From: Hysterium pulicare CBS 123377
Lineage: Eukaryota; Ascomycota; Dothideomycetes; Hysteriales; Hysteriaceae
DNA length: 64,000 nucleotides
Direction: 5' to 3'
NCBI GenBank assembly: GCA_000467715.1
Contig: AJFK01000478.1
Coordinates: 36,299 to 100,298 of the forward strand
Shown here: positions 1 to 12,384 of the stretch, in pieces
Layout: each line of letters opens with the position of its first letter
How positions within the stretch are numbered: the stretch's first letter is position 1
Translations under genes and position numbers: made by a program
Notes under the pieces: generated by a model
What the model saw: the letters and a program-made list of their open reading frames with translations, nothing else
What the model was told of the DNA's origin: nothing
Database searches by the model: none

Positions 1-208
1 CTCTAGGTGCGCGCTTCTTGTGAGTTGGAAATCCACCAAGGTTTCCCTTAAGACTAGGCGCAGAAGGCGGTTTTGCTTGATGGCGTTCTTTGATGTCTCC
101 GACAAAATCAGTTGACGACAGTATAGGTGGCGGACTCCTGTCCTGGGATTCTGCCTCCTCATCTGAATCTACGTCAATATACACGCGCTCTCCTCGTGCG
201 AAAGACAT
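1..208 (-). CDS. N-terminal fragment of an RPAP1/Rba50-like RNA polymerase II-associated protein
   Basis: The reading frame opens with ATG at 208 and runs off the left edge with no stop, giving about 69 residues. It starts MSFARGERVYIDVDSDEE, an acidic leader, and continues with FVGDIKER and GFPTHKKR. As I remember them, fungal RPAP1-like proteins begin with a short 'GER(F/V)-acidic' leader, an F(V/I)xxIxER motif and a GFPxHKKR motif before the RPAP1_N domain. Members of that family help assemble or import RNA polymerase II. The diagnostic RPAP1_N domain would lie outside the window, so the family call is tentative. A DUF3835/URI-type protein, which carries a similar F-x-x-E-I-x-E-R patch, is the main alternative. 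The gene is divergent from the karyopherin gene at 1010, with 801 bp between the start codons. Confidence 0.5.
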   Translation of the reverse strand, partial: MSFARGERVYIDVDSDEEAESQDRSPPPILSSTDFVGDIKERHQAKPPSAPSLKGNLGGFPTHKKRAPR

Positions 209-1009
209 GACCAAGATTTTGGTTGATTCGTGAGTTGGTGTTGTTGTCGTAGACGGAGACAGAAATTTTGAGACTGAATATTGAAAGATATCTTGGCACG
301 CGGGTTCACCTTCGGCAAGACTTTCCCTAACCAGCCAAAAGCAGGGACGAATACATACCTAGGTAGTTTTAGCTTTGGGAAGCTTCGAAGCCACATGCTT
401 ACACTACGTCCAGCCAAATGTTATATCTAACGTAAGGCTAATAACTGTGGATAGCAAAAAGGTATCTTACAAAAACTCTTGCTGTGATATAAGCTGCTAG
501 CTTCAAAAGACATTGCGTGTTGCATAAGTGTACTATTGTTCTTAGTAGAGAGAATCCCAAGTTCGTGCCCTGCATCTTTCCAGACTCCCATGCCCGAGAT
601 AGGGTGTATACATGTAAATATAATCTTCGCCAGATTGTTCATTTCGCCACGAACAACAGGTGATAGCGCGTCGACAGGCACGCGCCGTTTGCGGACTAGA
701 CCGCCTTTTCCGCCTAGAGAGGGAAGCCTACTAGGTCCTCCCATGCTTTGGGAATTCACCTGGGCAAGCAACATGACTCTTAGGTCAAGTGAATACTTCA
801 ACATCGATATTGTGGTCCGTGATTGTTATGTCTACCGCCGCGACCCATCTTCACCTTGACAACCTCCGCTTGTGGAGGTCCAAACACCGCATCCACCGCC
901 AAACTTAGGGTACCGAACAAATATTATTTCCTACAACACCACAACCGGCTCTAGGACTGACTGCACCTCTACAGATACTGCTGACAGCATTCCGCAAAGC
1001 CTCTTAACG
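209..1009. other. Divergent intergenic region between the RPAP1-like gene and MSN5
   Basis: This 801-bp stretch separates two divergent start codons and should hold both promoters. Reading frames of 107 and 125 codons cross it on the two strands but show no recognisable domain. The karyopherin frame stays open upstream of its chosen ATG to about 872, but the extra residues are low-complexity and unlike the family. I see no RNA gene here. Confidence 0.6.
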
Positions 1010-4000
1010 ATGGACACGGAGTCCAAGGATCCGCCGCAGCCTAGCACAAACGGCGCCGGTGTCGCTCACGAAGACGGCCAGCACAATCTTTCGCACATCT
1101 TAGAGGCCCTCGAAGCTATCTACAACCCTCAATCTTCCAATGACACCCGTCAACAAGCTTCTGCTTATCTAGAGAAAGCTAAGCGATCCCCAGAGGCGCC
1201 CTCGCATGGTTACTCTCTTGCCTTGAATAATTCGCAGCCTTCTGCTCTCAGATACTATGGCTTGTCGATGTTGGAATACGCAATAAAATATGGCTGGGAG
1301 GACTATACCACAGAGCAGGGAGATGCTTTGCGAGACTACGTGGTTCAGCTCGCAAGAAACATTACAGAAGAGGATCCGGTCTACCTGCGAAACAAAGTAG
1401 CTCAGCTCTGGACAGAAGTTGCGAAACGCTCATGGGGTGCCGAATGGATGGACATGGATAAGCAGCTCGTGGAGTTATGGGAAATTTCACTCCACCACCG
1501 GGCAATAGTCTTATACGTGCTTGAGACGCTCTCGGAGGAAATTTTCAACCGGGAAGATCCCATTGCAGGCCTGCGGTCAAATGAATTGGGTCGGGCGTGT
1601 GTCGAAATCTTCACACCAGCAGCCGTCCTCGCCGAACACTTGCCTACTCGCGAAACAAACCTTGAAGTTAGATTTGGCGACGAGGGATGGCTCAAGAGAC
1701 TATGTGATAACCTTGTTTGGTGTCTATCAAACGACTATGAGAAGGACGAGCGCATTGGCTCCTGCGCGATCAAGATTATGAATGCACTCAGAGCGGCAAT
1801 GCCATGGGTTCTATCAAAGGCCACAGCTGCCACACAAGTTGTCGAGCACGTTTGCAAAGCACTTGCTGTGCCAGTGGTTCCGATCCAACAGGTGGCGCGC
1901 CAAGATCTTGAGACTCGAGATTGAAACTAACGTGCGGTCTGCAGGCCTCAATCGAAGTATTATATACTATATACAATCGATCACACCCAATCCATGATGA
2001 CGAGTTCGTCGAGCTCGTGTGTCCAATGTTCACACCTGGCAGTGTTTCGCTACTTCGCGAAGTATATAACTGGACTTTGGCGGACATGAATCCTAATGAT
2101 TTGAACGAGCAAAAATATACTCTATGCGAAAAGCTTACGGAAGTAGGTCATCCCTTTGGTCACATTTCCTATTTTGCTAATAAAGAAAGCTATGTGCCCT
2201 GCTTGGCAATTTCCTAGAGCAGAAGCCGAAGCTCATTCCCGAAGGTTGTGATCTCCCAGGCTTTCTTGATCTACTTTTTCAAATTCTACGTAATCCCAGT
2301 TTGGTCGTATCCATACCGGTTCTCCACAGTTGGACCAAGCTTCTGAGATCTCGAATCATACGAGACTCTGATGCGGTCTTGCGAATGCTAGGCGGGCTAT
2401 TGGAAACTTGCTGTTCGAGATTAGTCCGCTATGAAGCTTTTCCGGAAGACTCCGAGGACGCCACCCTTCTTTTCCTCAACGAAGATATAGATACATTGCC
2501 CGAGAAACATGCATTTCTGGGCAATTATCGTAGGTTCTGTGCCGATGTCGTTGAAGTGCTTGTACGAGGGACGCCGGTCGAGGCTATGCAGCACATACTC
2601 GGACAGGCCACAGACACATTTCATGGTCTTTACAACAATCAGCCTCCTTTCCAAGGTTCGAGAGATCCGCCGAATCAAACATTGAAGGGAGTCCTGCTAA
2701 TTCAGTCCAGCTGCAAACTATTCCAAACATTCTGAGCCAGTCCTTCGCGTTGACGCTCAGGTCACGGTTATCGATGCGGCATTGAAAGGATACCTCAAGT
2801 GGCTGTCGACCCAAGGCTCCGACCCTCAACAAGATGTATAGCACTCCAGACAAATTGTATGTTCATTTGTGCTAATGGTCCACAGGAACGTGACCGAACT
2901 ATCATGGAAGATTCTTTTGAACAATGGTGTAGACAGTTACTTCAGGCGAATTTTGAAGTACGAGACTCCATAACCGTGTCGATCGACCGCTGACACAAAC
3001 TAGGATCCCGAGATTGCAAAGAAAGTCGTTCAATTGATGGCGACCTTTTCAACCAAAGCGCTTCCAGATCGGCCCGCATTCGCCCTTAGTTACCTGGAAT
3101 ATGTGCTGAACTTGAAACTTGACGACCTGCCAGCATTACCGCAGTATTCAGATGCCGTCAAAGACCTCGAGCGGGTGTGTAGCCTTGAGATGCAAAAACT
3201 CGCCATGATGTTTCCAAATGATTTCCTGGTAGATATCCACCCTGCTAGAGCCATGATGACCGTCTTAACTAATGGAACAGGCGGTGTACGACAGCCTAGA
3301 AAGCAAGATCAATAGTATCATTGCTTCTCAAGCCACAGATGAGAAACAACGAATGGCATTCTCAGCCTTTCTTTTCATCATTGTGTAAGCATGGGTTCAT
3401 CGGTTGAGAGATAGTTGCTAAATACAGACAGTCATCGTGCGACTACACTAGATCGTGCCATACAGGAAAATCGCATGAAAGAGATGCTCACTGAGGTTAA
3501 GGATGCATGGCAAAACATCGACTTTACCAAATCATTATCGTCTTTCCAGTCGTTTTGTGAATTGCTTGGCATGGGTCAATTGCCTGGTTTTCTCTCTTCC
3601 CATAATTTTCAACACGTTCAAGATTGGTCATCCCACCCGCTTGATGGCGAAGGTCAGGCATTGCAAGCCGGCATTCTTGAGCGATCTCAGGTGAGTGTGA
3701 TATTATGCCGCACTTCCTAATCATCATTGATCCATCTAGCAACTCCCTCTTCGATTAACGAAAACACTCCTCGCTGCCTCCATCGAAAAATTACGCGATG
3801 GTTCTCAAGCTTACGAGACCGCGGCTATCCTCTGGAATGAAGCAATCCCCATCATGCTACCAAACCTCCTCAATCTCATCAGGTGTGTATCTTCATCTGC
3901 ATATCTTTGCCTGGCTAACATATTGGCCAGCCATGCACAAGCATTCAACAGCATGGAGAACTGGTCAAAGCTTCCGGAGGACTTGCAACAAGTCATTCGT

Positions 4001-5204
4001 AAAGTCCTGACTGATCGTTTTTGGCAAGCGGGCATCTCTACTGAAAGCCGAGACGATTTCTTTGCCCGAGTGAGCGGTTCAAAATCGACTTACGAAGGCT
4101 TTGCTTCTACAGTTCGTGGCACCGTTCGTCAAATTCGTGAAAGTGCTTACTACATCCTCTTCTCCCTCACTCGATTTCGACATTTCTTCTACGGCATCTC
4201 CGATTTGCCGGGCCCTCTCAGCCATTCGTTATTCAGTAACGCGAATGCACTCTCAGCGCACCACTTATCGGTGTTATTAAGCGTGTCGACTCAGTTAATA
4301 GAAGGATGTCCCGCGGATCTGCGCCCCCAATTTCTACCACAGTTCGTATCAGGGTTGTTCAAGGAACTTGATAGAAAGATAGGCAACGAGTGGGACAGGA
4401 TAAATAAGCAAATCGTCGAATCTGGGGTCAATGACAACCTTACAGATGAGATGAAAACCGAGAGTATATTGCGGCAGTTGACATACTCTGCAGTGTCACT
4501 CGTGTCCGCGCTTCTAGACACCCGCCGACCAGGCTAGTACAATTCCTACTTAAGATACTACAACTTTTAGACTAATGAGAACAGATTCACCGTCGAAGAA
4601 CGGAGCAGGTCATAAAGAGCAGACTATGTGGCAATTTGTTCTGTCAACACAGGAAGTCCTCGTCCCCATTCTCATGTTCTGCAAAACCACAATTCGAGTT
4701 CGCGACTCGCGATGTGTTGTCCTCGTGCTTCGTGTCCTCCGAAGCCTGGTCTCCCGCTTCAAAGAAAAATCGGAGGTTCGAGATTTTTATTGCATCGACA
4801 TCCTGCAAGCCGCCATCACTTCTCTCCACGAACCTTATTTCGTCGACTGCCAGAAAGATCTCGCTAGCCTTATTGCAGCCATCATCCACCTCGATGAAGA
4901 CATCCCCCGAAGCATCATTTTATCCCTACCGGGAATGCAAGACTCGAGCAGGGTCGACCGTAGACTCGCCAAACTACGAAGTGCGAACAAAGACGATGAC
5001 CGCGTGCAGAGATCCATCGTTCTTGACCTGCTCTCTCACGTCCGCGGCATTAGCATTCACGAACAAGGCAAGATTGAGAGACCGAAACCGAAGAGGAAGA
5101 GCGCGATCCAAGAGCAGTACATGAGTGTGGATACGCAACCGACCATAGTAAGAGGGACCTCGCCTGGCTTGGCTGGCGTCGCGGACATGTTTGGTGATGC
5201 ATGA
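1010..5204 (+). CDS. MSN5: Karyopherin Msn5 / exportin-5 homologue
   Basis: Eleven exons: 1010-1891, 1945-2142, 2190-2655, 2711-2835, 2886-2957, 3004-3228, 3281-3384, 3432-3690, 3740-3882, 3931-4532 and 4585-5204. They join in frame to 1231 aa, close to yeast Msn5 (1224 aa). The product is an importin-beta-family nuclear transport receptor made of HEAT repeats; it binds RanGTP and carries phosphorylated transcription factors (export) and some proteins inward (import). Family features seen are the N-terminal LRYYGLSMLE segment, the central LTDRFWQAGIS block, the ILRQLTYSAV block and the tail ending GLAGVADMFGDA. The start at 1010 (MDTESKD) is preferred over an in-frame upstream extension. Ten introns of 46-55 nt are inferred. 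Nine are GT-AG; the last (4533-4584) needs a GC donor to keep frame. Neighbours give no functional link. Confidence 0.93.
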
Positions 5205-5534
5205 TGCTGACACTTGCGATCCAGAATTTCCTAGGCTAACTTCACTCCATTCGGATGGCTTGCAGCGTTTCAAATGCATAGCGATGGATTCATCATGGTG
5301 GTTTACTTTCATATCTCGCTTCAGCTCATGGGTGTGCCATCTTCTTTTTCGGTAGAAAGGTTTCATCCAGGGCAGAAGCCCTGCGATACCTCCTCATACT
5401 CTTCATTTTCGGTGGTTTAGAAGGAGTGTTTATATTCGTCTGCTTGATTGGCCATATGTCAATGGCCAAAATGGAATTGTGTATAGTAATGCTAGCTTTG
5501 CTCAAGGATTCTTATAATGTTCCTTCTGAGTTAG
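5205..5534 (+). other. MSN5 3' region up to the truncated HET gene
   Basis: About 330 bp holding the MSN5 3' UTR and the place where the missing HET start would have been. I looked in all three plus-strand frames for an LSYxWG-type motif and saw none. Confidence 0.5.
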
Positions 5535-7178
5535 TGTCTGGCGCTTGTGCATTGTCCAAGACGATGAAGCCTCTATCCAACGCAACATCGCACAAATGGC
5601 ATCAATATATGCTCAATCATACTTCACCTTAATCGCGACCGAAGGAGATTCTGAGACGGGAATACTGGGCATACCAGGAGGGTCTAAGCCGCGACTTCTT
5701 CCTCAGGAGCTGGTTAGGTTTGACGATCTGTTCTTTCTGGTCATCCACATGGACGTTTACTTTGGGGAAGAATCTGCTCTAACGGAAGATTATGATTTTC
5801 GCGGGTCTTATGAGCATGAAGATGAGCGGCAGTGGCATACGAGAGCCTGGTAAATGTCTCCATTAGCCTAATTTAGTTGGGCAATTATTCCGTACATAAC
5901 ACCACGCTGACTTGGTGAAGGACTTTCCAAGAAAGAGCAGTCTCAAGAAGATGTCTTATTTTTAACAACGATACGGTTTTCTGGGAATGCGGCCGAGGAG
6001 CGTGGACTGAAATCTTGGGTCCTCCTCAAATCTCTTTCGAGGACCCGACAAATCGTGACAGAAAGTTCAGTGACCCTCACTGGCGTCTTGAACGTCAACA
6101 TTGGCCGAATGCCACACAATATGCTAAGCTGTGCGAGGGATTTTCAAAGCGTAAACTCACTTATGCCAACGATGCGCTGAAAGCCTTCAGTGCCGTCACA
6201 CAGATTTTTACTCCCTCATTCCCCGGTGGCTTCTTTTACGCTTTACCCGAATTCATATTTGACCTTGCTCTACTTTGGACATTAGCTACGCCGCATAATG
6301 TGCGCAGGGAAATGTTCCCTTCATGGTCGTGGATAGCCTGGGAAGGGACGGGATATGGATATGAGGGAATCGATTTAGAAGCGGTTTTTCGGGATTGCTG
6401 GTACGTACTGCTGTGTTGATCTAAACTTCCGCCCATGATCTTGTACTCACTAGATGAAGGGGGCCGATCTTTACGAACGACGATCTCCGGATCTTTCGAC
6501 GGCCTCTAAACACTTGGAGAAAGAGAAACGCGGTGACTGGTAAGATGGAAGTAATCAATAATGCTTACCATGTCTAGTTGAACGCCGAACAAAGCAGAGT
6601 TGGAAGCCTTCCCGGTTGGAAATCATCTCAGCAACCGGAAAATTTTACGCTGCAGGAGCTCGGTTTTAGCAACGGCCGTGTTTCTCATCCTTTTCCTATC
6701 GCAAACAGTTTGTCAGTTCAACCTTTTTCTTCTTCTACATGGGAGCCATTCATCTACGCCCGGGTACAAACCGCTACATTCCGCTTTGCCGGTTACTCCG
6801 ATCCTAATTGGGGAACGGTTGGTGTTATGGGCAGCACCTCTGAAGAGCGCGTCGGAAACCTCCGTATACATGATAGTGGTGGTCGTGAATTGCTGGGCAC
6901 GACAGGTCGAGAGTGCTGTCTTATGGCTGTATGCGAAGCTACGATACCACGATGGAGTCCTTTCGTAGGCGGCATTCACTTCAGCACGGGACATAGTAAC
7001 TACTATGCGAACAATCTTGCCTATCCGCGAGCAACACCTGAGAAAACCCTTCAAATGGGTCGATGTCCTTTGGGTTGAATGGAAAGGCCGAATAGCCTAC
7101 CGCAGAGGAGTCGGTAAAGTATGGATGGATGCGTGGGAACGAGCGTTTCCTGAAGAGGTCGACATCGTTCTCGGATGA
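5535..7178 (+). pseudogene. 5'-truncated HET-domain (heterokaryon incompatibility) gene
   Basis: From about 5535 the plus strand encodes the second half of a HET domain (LCIVQDDEA, then WTFQERAVSRR and VFWECGRG) and the family's C-terminal part (MFPSWSWIAWEG, HPFPIAN, VLWVEWKGRIAYRRG). Segments 5535-5849, 5921-6400, 6460-6539, 6600-6964 and 7032-7178 join in one frame across four plausible GT-AG introns, leaving 461 codons and a stop at 7176-7178. What is missing is the start: the N-terminal part of the domain, with its LSYxWG motif, cannot be found in the 330 bp back to the MSN5 stop, and an in-frame stop at 5527-5529 precedes the open part. HET proteins trigger cell death after fusion of unlike strains. 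I read this as a gene that lost its 5' end; a diverged first exon is the alternative. The last two introns are the least certain. Confidence 0.65.
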
Positions 7179-7707
7179 GCGTTCTTAGTAGCATGGGTCA
7201 TGACCCGAAGTATCAATATTCCTCCATGAACATGTTTCGGTCGGTTGTTTGTGAATAATCTATGAATATCAAGAGTGAGCATTACACTCAATATAATCTT
7301 AAAGAAGTTATAGTCGCGTCTTGATATGGCATTGTATATATATTAAGCGATCAAATAACCATACTGTTTAAATAAAAGGGTATTGAATATTAAGGACTTG
7401 CTACATAGTATACCTGCCCATAATTAACGTGTGCACAGAACCTGTATTGCTTAGAAGTGAATGTACTTTGAATGTTTTCCGGGACGACACGGGCCGTTTC
7501 GTTACACCGGAGTGAGACTACTCGTCCATAATCATGTGTCGTAAGCAATCCGCATTCAAAGGGATCGACAACATCCTCATAAGCATCTTTTCGACCGCAG
7601 TCATTCTTCTTCAACTACATCGTTCTTCTTTACCCCACTTTCTACCTTCCAAAGTCCTAGGAACCTCACGACAACTTTACATATTTGCATAGTTAACCCA
7701 GTTCACG
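7179..7707. other. Intergenic region before the dioxygenase gene
   Basis: 529 bp, AT-rich around 7300-7400 (several TATAT and TTAAAT runs). A 74-codon minus-strand frame at 7390-7614 shows nothing recognisable. This should contain the promoter of the dioxygenase gene that starts at 7708. Confidence 0.5.
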
Positions 7708-8979
7708 ATGGCGAATAACGAATCAGCTGCTCCTGTCCCGATAGTCGATTTTGGAAAGTTTCTGAGGGGTGAAGGGGATGAGAGGGAGGAAATTGCGAAG
7801 CAGATTGATGATGCTTTTCGGAATGTTGGGTTTGTGTATTTGAAGAATCATGGGGTGGAGAGGAGGAAGGTGGAGGAGTGTTTTGAGTGGGTGAGTATTT
7901 GATTATTCACGTCTATCCCAGTTCGCAGTCCCGTTGATTTTTTATTCGGAATGGGAAGCGCCAAACTTTGTCGTCGTCTCCGTTCTCATTATCGATAAAT
8001 TCTGTTCACTTCCAATCTCGAATCATGTCATTTCACCTTCCCTTACAGATCCAGTTGCTATCCTAGCCTGACCCCATTCCAATCCTCCAGCGCAAACCTA
8101 TGATCCTGGGTTTCGAGCTGACATTCCTCCCCCTAGTCTGCCAAATTCTTCGCTCTTCCAATGGAAACCAAGATGCTGGCGCCTCATCCACCAGGCGGTT
8201 CCCACCACCGCGGCTATTCCGGCATCGGTAAAGAGAAGGTTTCCCAGAACATCTTCGATGAGGACGAGCTTAAAACACTACGAGAAGTGCCTGACTTTAA
8301 GGAGAGCTTTGAGTCCGGAAACGTCAATGATGAAATGCAACCCAATATCTGGCTGCCGGAGGAGAAACTACCTGGGTTCCAGAAGTTCATGGAGGGCTTC
8401 TTTGGAGATTGCGCAGGATTGGTCCATAAGATACTCGACGCACTTTCAGTTGCTTTGAATGTCCCTGAACCAGGACTGTCGCCAACGCATTCGGAATCCC
8501 TCTTTCAGCTGCGCTTGCTGCATTACCCGTCTCTTCCGACGAAGCTGCTGAGGTCGAACGCTAAGTCAAGGATAAATGCTCACTCGGATTTTGGAACGCT
8601 AACCTTGTTATTTCAAGACGCAGTTGGCGGACTTGAAATCGAGGATCCGAAGAAACCCGGTGTGTTCAGAGATGTAGGACCCCTTGAAGACACAGTACTC
8701 GTCAATGTAGGCGACTTGATGATGAGATGGAGTAATGATAGATGGAGAAGTACTGTCCATCGGGTCGGGGCACCACCAGCTAAGACTGGGGAAGAGGTGA
8801 ATGGGGAAGATGAGGAGATGTGTAAACCGAGGTACTCGATTCCTTTCTTTTCGACGGCGAATATGGATACCTTGATTGATGCGTTGCCGGGATGTTGGGA
8901 TGAGAAGAATCCTAAGAAGTATGAGCCGGTTACGGCCTGGACATATGTGCAGATGCGGATGGCGGCCTTGTACGATTGA
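7708..8979 (+). CDS. 2-oxoglutarate/Fe(II)-dependent dioxygenase (isopenicillin N synthase-like)
   Basis: Two exons, 7708-7890 and 8137-8979, give 341 aa, the usual size for the family. The N-terminal DIOX_N part starts VPIVDFGKF and contains a GFVYLKNHG motif; exon 2 resumes with AKFFALP and HRGYSGIG. The catalytic domain has the iron ligands as H-S-D at about residues 209-211 (AHSDFGTLT) and a distal His near 269 (STVHRV). The 2-oxoglutarate-binding R-x-S is at about 293 (RYSIPFF). Such enzymes hydroxylate, desaturate or cyclise small molecules in the cytosol; the substrate cannot be told from sequence. The 246-nt intron is much longer than others nearby but both splice ends are canonical. 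It stands alone, with no biosynthetic partner adjacent. Confidence 0.9.
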
Positions 8980-9436
8980 CGGGACTCTATCATTTTAGAT
9001 GTAGTGGCGTCGATTAATTCAACCACACATCCGTCTGAAATCCAAATTGGAGTTACATACTGAATGGTGATAACTTGACGACATGCTCTCAGGGGGTACA
9101 CGGTTTCGCGGTGTCACGTTCCCGGCGCATCTCTCAGACTAGCCTTCTCGACCAACAAACCGTTCCTTAACGAGAACTTCCATTTCACATCTTTGTCGAC
9201 GAACACCATAGTTTGCAAATCTCCCTTCCAATACAATATAATCTTACCTAAGAATAGATTTGGAACTAGGGACCCAGTCATCGTTGCACACCACCTTTAA
9301 ACAGACATGGGGCTAAATCCTTCGAGGCCTAGGCGGCGCAGCAGCGCTTGTACTTCAACGCTCGCTGAGATGCCACTTTCCTCCTACTTTCCTGGTACTG
9401 ACGAGAAGAAAATTGTAGCTAAGTCCCTGAATAAAG
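8980..9436. other. Intergenic region before the DUF726 gene
   Basis: 457 bp. An ATG at 9307 opens a frame of about 45 codons running into the DUF726 start region in a different frame. I could not splice it sensibly to the main frame, so I treat it as a possible upstream ORF in the 5' leader. Confidence 0.4.
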
Positions 9437-11987
9437 ATGCTCTTCAAACTTGGAAGCGTCATCTCTGGTGCTGATTCTCAGAGCTCCTCGAAAGCCGACG
9501 ATGGCGCCTCTCTTACCTCGATTCTCAATACGCCCACCCTGCGTATTGAACTGGCTCTCCTAGTTCTACTATGTACAGATTCCATGCGGAGCGACCTTGT
9601 AGCGACTTTCGATGCCTCTAAAAGCAACGTCTCCACGAGTCCAAATTTCCCAACGCCTTCCTCCACCCAGTCGACAGCGCAAGACTTAATAAGCTTTGAT
9701 TCAGAGGATTTTGCAGCAGTTAACCCGCTCGAAAATGGAACAGCAGCAGATGCCGAACAAGCTAGGAGGCTGAGAGAAAGAGAATTGGCTTCGACGCAAA
9801 TGCAGGGCTTACGAAGAGCCGCTCTGACATACTCTGATAAATGGAGAGCAGGGGTCATGCATCGCGTCTGTGATGTACTGGGCGTCCGAGGAGAGGTCGT
9901 GCGAAATGCAAAGGCAAAACGCAAGGCGGTGATGGAGGCCGCTGATAAAGAGAGGCAATCTCAGAGTCTTTTGGATCTCTCGGAAGACGATATGGAAGGC
10001 CGGCCGGAGGGTGGCCGTGAAGCCCAGAAGGCTCGGTATCCTCCTATCAAGACTCGACTTTCTCAATTCGACTTGCCTAAGCGCGTACTCATTCTGCATT
10101 GTCTCTTGCTGCTTCTCCTCAGCTTGGAACACTATCCCGCTCATTCCCGCGTTCTACTTCTCCGCTTAGCAAGTAGCCTCCACTTAAGCGTTGATATGTT
10201 AGCTGAGCATGAGAAGTCTGTCGCCCAAGGACTTCTCGCTTCTGCATCGCAGATGGACGGAGATGAGTTTACTAAGGCAAAGGCAGCCCAAGATTCAGAT
10301 GCAAGGAAATGGAAGGTTGGTCTCGCCGCTGTTGGCGGTGCGGTCCTGATTGGTGTTACTGGAGGTCTCGCCGCTCCCCTCCTAGCTGCAGGAGTAGGAA
10401 CTGTTATGGGAGGACTCGGACTGGGTGCAACCTTTGTATCTGGGTACCTTGGGGCTCTCGCGGGCAGTTCTGTGCTCGTTGGGTCGCTTTTTGGAGCGTA
10501 CGGCGCGAAGATGACAGGACGGCTTATGGATCAATATGCGAAAGAAGTTGAAGACTTTAAATTCATCCCTACTCAAGGTAAGCTGCTTGAATTGCTTTAC
10601 TATCGTACCTCTAAATCCGATAAAACGTCTATGGTATGTGCGACTGATACTGTATTTAGCTCCTCTGCCGCCACAAGTCCAAGCCCAAGATAGTCAGATT
10701 GCGGGAGTACAGCAACAGCATCGTTTGCGTGTCGCCATCGGCATCAGCGGCTGGCTAACTTCCGCATCTGATGTGGATCAGCCATGGAATGTCATTGATG
10801 GCTCTGGTATCGAACCGTTTGCTCTTCGATGGGAGCTCCAGGCGCTCCTTCGTCTTGGAACTTCACTCACACAGGTGGCCATGAGCTACGCCTGGGAGGG
10901 CGCAAAGATTGCAATCGTCCGCCGGACCTTACTAGGCGCCCTGTATGCAGGACTGTGGCCGCTCGGGCTGGTCAAGGTAGCAAGTGTGCTCGACAATCCT
11001 TTCTCGATTGCCATAGCCCGAAGTGATAAAGCCGGCAAAGTCCTCGCACACGCTCTCATCAGCAGAGTTCAGGGCGAGAGACCGGTGACTTTGGTGGGTT
11101 ATTCGCTAGGTGCTCGAGTCATTTTTTCGTGCTTGGTCGAGCTTGCAGAGCAAAACGCATTTGGTCTCGTTGAGTCCGTCGTGCTTATGGGTGCTCCAAC
11201 ACCTTCTGATAGCCGCACATGGCGTCAAATTCGAGCTGTCGTATCAGCTAGAGTTGTGAATGTGTATAGCACGGAAGACTACATCTTGGGTTTCCTCTAC
11301 CGCACAAGCCAGTTGCAACTTGGGGTCGCCGGCCTACAAGAGGTCGAAGGTGTCTTTGGAGTTGAGAATGTCAATATGAGCAAGCTCGTTACTGGACACG
11401 ACAGATATCGCTACCTCGTAGGAACCATTCTATCCCAAATCGGTTTCGAGGACATTGATGCTGGAAAAGTGGAAGAGCAGGTCAGAGCACTTAGAGCAGT
11501 CGAAAAGAAGAAACAACAGATCAAAGAGCAGGATAAAGAGAACCATCGTGAGGTTTTATTTGACATGGAAGTCAGCCAGAGGAATCTAACAACAGACGAC
11601 CAAATCCATAGCCCTGTTTCTCCCACGATTCCAAGTGAAGTACTAGTATACAATAGGACTGGTACTTCAACGAAGTCGACTTCCAAACCACCTCCAGTTC
11701 ACGCGCTACAAGACTCCTCGGATGATGATGAAGACCACCGCATCGTCATGGAAGACCTTGAAGACGACGAGCTGCAATCTCAACCCAAGCAGACACCCAC
11801 CATGGCTCAAGCAACCTTCGCTCTCAAGAAGACGAAAGATCTCCAAGTTCCTCCAACAGTCGAGATCATAAATGTCGGCCCGGACTCTGATGCGGATTCG
11901 GTAGCTTCCATGCCGATAGGAGAACTCACAATGCTTGACCCAATGCCGGAACCAGAACCGGAGCTGATATTGGTGCAAACGAATTGA
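9437..11987 (+). CDS. DUF726 family protein (TMCO4 / yeast Mil1-like), alpha/beta-hydrolase fold
   Basis: Exons 9437-10577 and 10660-11987 join across an 82-nt GT-AG intron to 822 aa. Around residues 290-365 there is a long Gly/Ala-rich hydrophobic stretch (LAAVGGAVLIGVTGG and onward), typical of the membrane-inserting part of DUF726 proteins. The hydrolase-like region follows, with a lipase-type elbow VTLVGYSLGAR (Ser near 528) and VVLMGAP downstream. The C-terminal 250 residues are polar, rich in Asp/Glu and probably disordered. The yeast homologue Yfl034w (Mil1) binds clathrin adaptor mu chains; human TMCO4 is uncharacterised. Enzyme activity is not established. The start at 9437 is the first ATG in frame with the conserved region; an unseen 5' exon is possible. 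Confidence 0.85.
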
Positions 11988-12340
11988 GGGCTCTTGTTAT
12001 ATGGGGTGGATCAGGCAAGTGCTTCCATTGAATCATTGGTTGGGCGAGGTAGTAATAATGAATGATACCCTTAAACCTTTCATGTTGCATGGTCTTCTCC
12101 ACACGTTATATCACTCTGTTCTTTTCTCAGTGCCTTACCTGAACCACATGCCACTGTCGCTTAAGGTCTTGGTCCGAGCGCCTCCAGGCAGCAGGCAGCA
12201 GCTCTGGTCCCGTGATCTAAGCGAAAACGTCTTAGTCATCCCTTAGGTAAGCGGTCTTCTTCGGCTGTCTACTTAAACTTCCTCCGCCCTCTCTTCTTCC
12301 TCTCTTCTTTTTCTTTTCTTCAACTGTGGCACTGGGGGCT

Positions 12341-12384
12341 TTTTCTGAGGGTTTCTGAGGGCTTGTGGGTTTCTGAGGGCTTCT
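12341..12384. repeat. Short direct repeats of TTTCTGAGGG
   Basis: The decamer tttctgaggg occurs three times: twice back to back, then once more after a short spacer, followed each time by GGGTTT or GGCTT. This looks like a small degenerate minisatellite. Confidence 0.7.

Noticed and set aside
9307-9470. Upstream ATG frame as the true start of the DUF726 protein
   Set aside because: It is in another frame and no splice pair was found that joins it to the conserved region.
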